DNA of 64,000 nucleotides from Myxococcales bacterium. Lineage in GTDB: Bacteria; Myxococcota_A; Polyangia; Nannocystales; Nannocystaceae. Both the position numbers and the translations under genes were made by a program. Under the pieces are notes generated by a model. It was not told the DNA's origin. It did no database searches and saw only the letters and a list, made by a program, of their open reading frames with translations. The DNA is taken from positions 353,231 to 417,230 of the forward strand of contig JACKDV010000005.1 of assembly GCA_020633315.1 (NCBI GenBank), read 5' to 3'. Shown in pieces: positions 56,342 through 64,000 of this stretch. The stretch's first letter is position 1, and each line of letters opens with the position of its first letter.

Positions 56342-59268
56342 ACGGGGAGCACGACCCGGTGACCTCGACGGTCCCCGACACGCCCGGTCCAGCCGTGGGC
56401 GATCCCGCCGGCGACTGTCTCTCCGACGAGCAGCTCGTCGAGCTCGCCTGTGGGACGAGCTCGCTGGGCTGGCTCGACCAGGCACACGCCCACGCCGCGA
56501 CGTGCACCCGCTGTGCCGCCCTGCTGGCGGAGGTGGGGCGGATGCGGGCCCGTGAGTCTCCCGACCCCACGACGGTGGACGCTCGGCCTCCGTCGCTGAG
56601 CCTGCGCCCCCTCGCGGTCGGCGATCGCATTGCACGCTTCGTGATCGAGGACGAGCTCGGGGCCGGCGGAATGGGGGTGGTCTACTCGGCCTACGATCCG
56701 ATCCTCGATCGACGCCTCGCGGTCAAGCTGGTCGGAGACCATCGTCGATCGGAGCAAGCGCGCCTGCTGCGTGAGGCGCAGGCGATGGCTCGGATCGAGC
56801 ACGACAACGTCGTGCGCGTGTTCGAAGCGGGAGAATTCGACGGCAAGGTGTTCATTGCGATGGAGGTCATGGAAGGGGGCGACCTCCGTCAGTGGATCCG
56901 CAGAGGGGAGCACTCCTGGCGGCAGATCGTGGAGCTGTTCGTCCAGGCGGGCCGAGGCCTGGACGCCGCACACGAGCACGGGCTCGTCCACCGGGACTTC
57001 AAGCCGGCCAACGTCCTGCTGGATGGTGGTCGCGCCCGGGTGTCGGACTTCGGCGCGGTTGGCTTCATCAGCGGCCGCGACCACCGGATCACGAGTGATG
57101 CGATCGTCGACGAGCCCGATGCTGGGGGGGCGGTCACGACCATCGTGGGAACGCCCCGGTACATGGCCCCCGAGCAGGCCCGTGGAGACACCCCCACGGC
57201 GGCGAGCGACCAGTACTCGTTTGCCGTCTCGCTCTACGAGGCGCTGACCGGCCAGGTACCAGAGAGCAGCGCTCAGTGCGGCAGCACTGCGGTGGCGGGA
57301 GTGCCCCGAGCGGTATTCCGGTGCCTGGCCCGCGCTCTCGCGCCCGATCCAGGCGCTCGACATCCGACCATGGCGGCCATGGTCGTGGTGCTCGAGCGCG
57401 CCCTGAGCCGACGCGCGCGTCGGATTCGGGCATCGCTCGTGGGTGGAGCCCTGGTCGTCGGCCTGGGGCTCGGTGGGATCCTCGTGCCGTTGCCCTCGTC
57501 CCCGTGCGCGTCCCCCGAAGACGAGCTCTCCGGGGTCTGGGACGCCCAGCGACGCGCGGAGCTCCAGTCGAGGCTCGCAGATGGCCGCCAGCTCGGAGAC
57601 GCCGAGTGGTCGAGGATCGCGAGGACGATCGACGACTACGCCGAGAGCTGGGGGCACATTCGACACGAGGCCTGCCTCGACACGCGGGTTCGAGCGGAGG
57701 TCTCGGAGTCCGTGCTCGACCGACGGATGGCCTGCCTCGACGAGCGACGCATCGCGCTGGAAGAGACCCTCGCTCTCCTGCTCGACGACCGTGCGTCGGG
57801 GCGGGAGCTCGAGCTCGTCTACGAGCTGCCCGACCTGTCCGTCTGTGACGACCTCAGCGCGGTGGTGTCGGATGTTGCCCTGCCCCTCACGGAGGAGCAT
57901 CGCGAGGAAGTCGAGCGAGCGGAGCGAGCGCGGGCGCAGGCCGACCTCGCGCTGATCGTGGGTGGCGTCGACCCAGCCCTCGAGTCCATCGATGCCCTGC
58001 TCGAGTCGACCTCGTGGCAGCCCACGCAGGCCTACCTGCTGGCGACGCGGGCGAGGCTGCTCCTCGGGCAGAAGTCCCAGCAGGCGCTCCACGCCTGGCG
58101 GGGAGCCTACGAGGCTGCGGTGCGGAGTCGTGACGCCGAGCTGCAGCTGCTCCTGGAGATGGCCGTCGTGGACTACCTCATCGGCACCAACGAGCTCGAC
58201 GATGCAGGGTTCTGGATGTCGGTCGTCGGGGCCCGTGCGAGGCGCAAGCAGGGCAAGCGCGCGGTGCAGCTGGCTCGGATGCGGGCCTCGTTGGCCCGGG
58301 CGGAGGGGCACCTGGCCGCGGCACGCGACGAGCTGGAGGCTGGGATCGTGCTGGCCAAGGCCTCGGACTCCGCCAAGGTCCTCCTCGACGTCCTCTATGG
58401 CGATCTGGGGGGAGTCGAGATGGAGCAGGGGAACACCGAGGAGGCCCTCGCGGCGACGGAGCTGGCGGTCGCGGCGGCGACGGAGGCCTATGGAGCGGGG
58501 AGCCTGCGAGCGCTGCGCTGGAGGACCAACCTCGTGAGCATGTCGCTGTCCCGGCGCGACTCGTCGTGGGTGGAGCGGGAGCTCCGCGAGATCTTGGCCA
58601 CGGCGGGCAGCCTCCAGTACGAGACCGGGGCGAGCCAGCTGTTGGCGATGGTCCTTCGCATCGAGGGGCGCGCTCGCGAGGCCTACGCGATCGACGAGGC
58701 GCGGTCCGATTGGTGTGTGTCGAGGCTCGGGCCGACGCATCCGCAGACCGTGGAGAGCCTTGGCAGCGTCGCGCGCGACCTGATGCTGCTGGGTGACACG
58801 GAGGGCGCCGAGGCGATGCTCGAGCGTGCGGTCGCGGCACCTCGAGACGTTCCCGGCGTCTCCGTGCAGCTCCTCGCCGATCTATCCTATGCGCGGCGGG
58901 AGAACGGCGACCTCGAGGGGGCCGACGAAGCGCTGTCGCGGGCGGACGACATCGTGGCCGCGAGCCCGGAGTCGCGACCGCGATGGGAGGCGGCGCTCCA
59001 TCAGGAGCGGGGCATGCTCGAGCTCGCGCGGGGACGGCCCCGCTTGGCGGCCGAGGCGTTCAGGCGTGCGCTCGCCGCGACGGTTGGCCGTGCGCCACCG
59101 GCTCATGTCGCGGTGGCGAGGCTCGGGCTCGCCCGGGCGCTGCGGAGCGACGGACAGCCCGAGCAGGCCCGTGCAGAGGCCCAGCGCGCGCTGGCTGGGC
59201 TCGCCGACGCCGACGACGGGGACTCGCCGCTTGCCCGGGAGATCCTCGACTTCCTGGGCGAGCAGTAG
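56338..59268 (+). CDS. Ser/Thr protein kinase with zinc-finger N-terminus and TPR C-terminus
   Basis: 976 residues from GTG 56338. Residues 27-59 have C-x24-H-x3-C-x2-C (Cys27, His52, Cys56, Cys59), the spacing of zinc-binding anti-sigma (ZAS/zf-HC2) domains. A Hanks-type kinase follows: GAGGMG P-loop near 108, AVKLV Lys near 130, HRDFKPAN near 217, DFG near 236, APEQ near 277. A membrane helix at about 365-385 is followed by a large extracytoplasmic helical part with TPR-like repeats (about 450-960). All kinase residues are conserved, so it should be active. The coupling to the sigma factor gene indicates control of that factor. Confidence 0.92.
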   Translation: MNGEHDPVTSTVPDTPGPAVGDPAGDCLSDEQLVELACGTSSLGWLDQAHAHAATCTRCAALLAEVGRMRARESPDPTTVDARPPSLSLRPLAVGDRIARFVIEDELGAGGMGVVYSAYDPILDRRLAVKLVGDHRRSEQARLLREAQAMARIEHDNVVRVFEAGEFDGKVFIAMEVMEGGDLRQWIRRGEHSWRQIVELFVQAGRGLDAAHEHGLVHRDFKPANVLLDGGRARVSDFGAVGFISGRDHRITSDAIVDEPDAGGAVTTIVGTPRYMAPEQARGDTPTAASDQYSFAVSLYEALTGQVPESSAQCGSTAVAGVPRAVFRCLARALAPDPGARHPTMAAMVVVLERALSRRARRIRASLVGGALVVGLGLGGILVPLPSSPCASPEDELSGVWDAQRRAELQSRLADGRQLGDAEWSRIARTIDDYAESWGHIRHEACLDTRVRAEVSESVLDRRMACLDERRIALEETLALLLDDRASGRELELVYELPDLSVCDDLSAVVSDVALPLTEEHREEVERAERARAQADLALIVGGVDPALESIDALLESTSWQPTQAYLLATRARLLLGQKSQQALHAWRGAYEAAVRSRDAELQLLLEMAVVDYLIGTNELDDAGFWMSVVGARARRKQGKRAVQLARMRASLARAEGHLAAARDELEAGIVLAKASDSAKVLLDVLYGDLGGVEMEQGNTEEALAATELAVAAATEAYGAGSLRALRWRTNLVSMSLSRRDSSWVERELREILATAGSLQYETGASQLLAMVLRIEGRAREAYAIDEARSDWCVSRLGPTHPQTVESLGSVARDLMLLGDTEGAEAMLERAVAAPRDVPGVSVQLLADLSYARRENGDLEGADEALSRADDIVAASPESRPRWEAALHQERGMLELARGRPRLAAEAFRRALAATVGRAPPAHVAVARLGLARALRSDGQPEQARAEAQRALAGLADADDGDSPLAREILDFLGEQ

Positions 59269-59299
59269 CCCGAGGTGCTCGCCGAGGCGGCACCTCGGG
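59269..59299. terminator. GC-rich hairpin between convergent genes
   Basis: CCCGAGGTGC and GCACCTCGGG form a perfect 10-bp stem with an 11-base loop, starting directly after the kinase stop codon and 18 bases before the minus-strand gene end. No T-run. Confidence 0.5.
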
Positions 59300-59317
59300 C
59301 AGTGGCCCGAGCGCAGG

Positions 59318-59812
59318 CTACAGGCAGCTCTGGCAGGTGGCGGGCAGCGGGTAGCCCAAGGTCTGCAAGATGGCGCAGGTCATCCAGAGCCGGCCGAGCG
59401 GGTCGCAGCTGGTCTGGATCTCGTCCTGGGGCGAGGCTCCCAGCGGGAGGTCCTGCACCGTCTCGCCGAGCAGCTCCAGGGCCACGACGTTCTCGACCGC
59501 GGCGCCGTCGGTCAGGAGGCGACCATCCTCGAACACGCAGGCGACCCCGTCCACCTCCGTGAGCTCGATGCTGTGCTCGCCCCACTCGATGTACGCCGAC
59601 TCGTCGTCGAGGGACACGGCTCCGGCCGGATCCCCGTCCGCGTCGACGAGCACGGCAGAGACGGCGTCTGCATCGGTTCGGACGTCGACATAGGCCACCA
59701 CCCCCAGCTCGGCGGCACGAGAGGACGGCTCGGGGGAGGGTTCGGTCGCGTCGCATCCCATGCCGGGAGCTGCGAGGAGGGCGAGGAGGAAGACCGTGCG
59801 TTGCGTGTTCAT
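59318..59812 (-). CDS. Small lipoprotein with Cys pair
   Basis: 164 residues from ATG 59812, GAGGTGG upstream. Lipobox GMGC (Cys20). The mature domain is acidic, strand-rich (GVVAYVDVRTDADAV, VSLDDESAYIEWGEHSIEL) and ends in CDPLGRLWMTC and CQSC, giving likely disulfides. No family recognised. Convergent with the kinase gene. Confidence 0.8.
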   Translation of the reverse strand: MNTQRTVFLLALLAAPGMGCDATEPSPEPSSRAAELGVVAYVDVRTDADAVSAVLVDADGDPAGAVSLDDESAYIEWGEHSIELTEVDGVACVFEDGRLLTDGAAVENVVALELLGETVQDLPLGASPQDEIQTSCDPLGRLWMTCAILQTLGYPLPATCQSCL

Positions 59813-59864
59813 GGCACCCACCTCAACGAGAGGGGGCCCGACCGGTCGCACGAATTCGACGAAG

Positions 59865-59900
59865 AAAAACGCAGGCCCCCGCGATCGACCGCGCGGGGGC
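59865..59900 (-). terminator. Intrinsic terminator of the dehalogenase gene
   Basis: A 9-bp stem GCCCCCGCG/CGCGGGGGC (59875-59883 with 59892-59900); on the minus strand it is followed after five bases by TTTTT (59869-59865). It is the only stem in the window with a real T-run. Confidence 0.6.
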
Positions 59901-60011
59901 GCTCGGGGCCGGGCCGGGCTGTTCGGCAGGGCTCGGCTGCGCTCGGCTCGCGGCCGAGCCCCGCGGGCTTCGGACGGGCTCCCCGACGATGGCAGAGCCG
60001 AGCGCCCGGCC

Positions 60012-60920
60012 TCAGCCCGCGGCGAACGAGGCCAGGGCGGCCTCGGCCACGACGTCGCCGGCTTCCTGCACGAAGTGCCCGGCGCTCGGCAGCTCGAGCG
60101 GCGGCGGGCAGCCGCGGATGGTCTTGCGCAGCGCCGCCATCACGTCGGGACCGAGCACGGGATCCTGCATGCCCACCGCCATGAAGCTCTGGCCCGACCA
60201 GCGCTCGGCCCAGAAGCGCGCGGCCTCGCGGGAGATCGCGGCCCCCTCCATGCTCGGGTCCACGGGCACGATGGCCGGGAAGCGCCGCACCCCGGCCTTG
60301 GCCCGCGCGTCGGGGAACGGCGCCGAGTAGGCGGCGGCCTCGGCCGCGCCGAGCCCGGGCACCGCTCGCTGCATCAGCCGCCCAACGTCGAGGTCGGGCT
60401 GCGAGGCCATGAAGGAGCGCCACGCGAGGAAACCGGGGGTCGGCGGCGCCTCGCCGGTGGCGAGGGTGGTGTTCATCACCAAGAGCCGCGCGTAGCGATC
60501 GGGACCCTCGAGGGGCAGGGTGAGGCCGAGCAGGCCGCCCCAGTCCTGGCACACCAGGGTGATGCCCCGCAGATCGAGCCGCGCCACCAGCTCGAGCAGG
60601 CTGCGGCGATGGAAGCCCCAGGTGTAGACCGCGTCGTCCACCGGCTTGTCGGAGCGACCGAAGCCGAAGAAGTCCGGCGCCACCACCCGAGCCCCGCTCG
60701 CGAGGAAGCTCGGGATCATCTTGCGGTAGAGGAAGCTCCAGGTCGGCTCGCCGTGCAGGCACAGGAACACCCGCTCGGCATCGGCCGGCCCCTCGTCGAG
60801 GTAGGCCAGGCGCAGGCCCTCGGTGCCGGGCAGGTCGTCGACGGTGGACGGCGACCAGGGGAAGTCGGGGAGATCGGCGAAGCGCTCCTCGGAAGCGCGC
60901 ACGTGCTCGAGGCTGACCAT
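60012..60920 (-). CDS. dhmA: Haloalkane dehalogenase (subfamily I)
   Basis: 302 residues from ATG 60920, with CATACT six bases before it. Alpha/beta hydrolase with the HLD-I pattern of Xanthobacter DhlA (310 residues): HGEPTWSFLYRKMIP (oxyanion/Glu57), DFFGFGRSDKP, nucleophile Asp126 with halide-binding Trp127 (CQDWGG), second halide Trp167 in GFLAWRSF, acid Asp253 (MQDPVLGPD) and base His282 (GHFVQE). All catalytic and halide residues are in place, so it should cleave carbon-halogen bonds to an alcohol plus halide, with no cofactor. No other catabolic genes adjoin it. Confidence 0.95.
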   Translation of the reverse strand: MVSLEHVRASEERFADLPDFPWSPSTVDDLPGTEGLRLAYLDEGPADAERVFLCLHGEPTWSFLYRKMIPSFLASGARVVAPDFFGFGRSDKPVDDAVYTWGFHRRSLLELVARLDLRGITLVCQDWGGLLGLTLPLEGPDRYARLLVMNTTLATGEAPPTPGFLAWRSFMASQPDLDVGRLMQRAVPGLGAAEAAAYSAPFPDARAKAGVRRFPAIVPVDPSMEGAAISREAARFWAERWSGQSFMAVGMQDPVLGPDVMAALRKTIRGCPPPLELPSAGHFVQEAGDVVAEAALASFAAG

Positions 60921-61067
60921 GCCCCGAGTATGGACCACCCCGCCGTGCTCCGCGGTGAGACGGACACACACACCGCCGACCCCGGGTCGCGCCGCTCCCG
61001 AGCCCGACCCGGCCGCGATTTCGGGCCGACGCCCGCGAGGCATGTGACGGCCGGGGGACAAGGCCAG

Positions 61068-61073
61068 TATCTT
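61068..61073 (+). promoter_or_regulatory. TANNNT box before the hybrid kinase
   Basis: TATCTT, nine bases before GTG 61083. Confidence 0.35.
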
Positions 61074-61082
61074 CGCAGTGGG

Positions 61083-63323
<2,241 letters not shown>

Positions 63324-63746
63324 GCCACACGCGGTGGTGGCGCGGGTGATCGGCGTATTTCGGCGTCTGCGGCCCGGAAATCCCGGTATCGACGGTGTCC
63401 CACCAAGGGCCGAGAACGAACGATTAGGGTCGGGAGCCTGGCCGACCGAGGTTGGATGCGGAAGGGGGGGTTCCCCAGTCGGCCAGGCTGCACTCGACGT
63501 CGGTCGTATAGCAAAGGCGACTTGGGTACGGTAGAGACTGGCCGTGCTCGAGACGGGGGTTCGAGCGAGGGTCGCGACAACGGCCGCCGAACAACCGTTC
63601 GCAGGCCATCGATCGCCGTTCCATGTCGGGACGGGGACTGATGGGCGAGCGTTCCCGAGCACGATGACGACTCGGCGCTGCCGGCGGAGATCGATCACGA
63701 TGGACCCCGGCCCCGAGGCCCGGAACGAACGGACCCAGCCACGACC
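63324..63746. other. 423-base intergenic region with a long structured inverted repeat
   Basis: No gene is supported; small open frames are compositionally random. It contains a 12-bp perfect stem AGCCTGGCCGAC/GTCGGCCAGGCT (63435-63446 and 63478-63489) enclosing a second short hairpin, with TAGGGT at 63425-63430 as a possible -10 just upstream. TACGGT and TATAGC occur after 63500. This may be a small RNA or a transcription-attenuating structure before the gene at 63747. Confidence 0.4.
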
Positions 63747-64000
63747 ATGCTGAGCTCGCTCGCGCTGTGGTCGATGCTGATCGTCGCTCCGTCCCCGCAG
63801 GATGGACCGGCGACGGGCACTGTGGTGGAGCCCGAGGAGCGGACCTACCAGGCCGTGCGCACCAACGAGGCGATGCGCATCGACGGGCGGGGCACCGAGC
63901 AGACCTGGCAGCGTGCGACCCCCGACGACCGCTTCCGCGAGCGCACCCCGGGGGTCGGCGCCCAGCCGCCGGTGCGTACCACCCTCAAGGTCGCCTACGA
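63747..64000 (+). CDS. CBM9/DUF5916-type exported protein (partial, start only)
   Basis: 84 codons visible from ATG 63747, still open at the window end. N-terminal hydrophobic signal segment (LSSLALWSMLIVAPS), then Glu-rich mature start and the pattern MRIDGRGTEQTWQRA followed by FRERTPGVGAQPPVRTTLKVAY, which matches the N-terminal CBM9-like domain that introduces DUF5916 proteins (iDG.l.E..W..A...F....P..G.pp...T.v.v.YD). The rest of such proteins is a predicted outer-membrane beta-barrel; that part lies outside. No Shine-Dalgarno or TANNNT at the start, so the start is tentative. Confidence 0.65.
   Translation, partial: MLSSLALWSMLIVAPSPQDGPATGTVVEPEERTYQAVRTNEAMRIDGRGTEQTWQRATPDDRFRERTPGVGAQPPVRTTLKVAY

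Noticed and set aside
63546..63570. GGGGGTTCGAGC, like a tRNA T-arm
   Set aside because: The flanking bases cannot pair as a T-stem and no acceptor, D or anticodon arm is found.

Overview
This window is about 64 kb of very GC-rich chromosomal DNA, probably from a deltaproteobacterial myxobacterium of the Nannocystineae type (Nannocystis/Plesiocystis relatives). The call rests on style of gene content, not on a marker gene: about one third of the genes encode lipoproteins with a lipobox followed by Ser/Thr/Gly/Asp/Pro-rich linkers; there are repeated Cys-rich surface modules, a MopE-like motif, an FG-GAP/RTX mosaic protein, three large hybrid sensor kinases without local partners, and a Myxococcales-type sigma factor coupled to a Ser/Thr kinase with TPRs. 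I see 51 protein genes (the first and last cut by the window edges), no rRNA or tRNA, no CRISPR, no insertion sequence and no phage. Coding density is high, with many 4-base ATGA/GTGA overlaps.

Layout. 1-9.4 kb: envelope proteins (26-repeat Cys-rich lipoprotein, OmpA/TSP3 protein, DUF1232 protein, FG-GAP lipoprotein, LysM-M74 murein endopeptidase, FGE-like lipoprotein). 9.4-16.3 kb: a hybrid histidine kinase, lamin-G-like, DUF2807 and thioredoxin-like lipoproteins, an M20 peptidase, a small unknown. 16.3-25.2 kb: metabolism, with a thiamine-diphosphate enzyme coupled to an odd KAS III-like protein, a FGGY sugar kinase coupled to a sphingosine-phosphate-lyase-like PLP enzyme, a VWA lipoprotein and an SDR oxidoreductase. 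25.2-34 kb: Cys-rich lipoproteins around a GspC-like PDZ protein, an epimerase/glycosyltransferase/small-protein operon, and a radical SAM-SPASM enzyme paired with an alpha/alpha-toroid protein. 34-43.3 kb: a giant CheB-CheR-kinase-receiver protein, an esterase lipoprotein, a GT2 glycosyltransferase, and a polypeptide with two complete radical SAM domains coupled to a lipoprotein. 43.5-54.8 kb: isocitrate dehydrogenase, an OB-fold/exonuclease fusion, the rubrerythrin/Fe-S oxidoreductase/DUF3501 operon, DUF4349 and membrane proteins, a nucleotidase-like lipoprotein. 55.4-64 kb: sigma factor plus zinc-finger Ser/Thr kinase, small lipoprotein, haloalkane dehalogenase, a hybrid kinase with two receivers, and the start of a CBM9/DUF5916-type protein.

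Two genome-scale signals run through the window. First, at least twelve start codons sit 6-9 bases after a TANNNT box, which points to leaderless mRNAs. Second, convergent gene pairs are often separated by perfect GC-rich hairpins that lack a T-run. The best candidates for undescribed biology are the ThDP/KAS III-like pair with a changed active site, the twin radical SAM protein with its coupled lipoprotein, the radical SAM/toroid pair, and the sigma factor whose coupled kinase carries a complete anti-sigma-type zinc motif.
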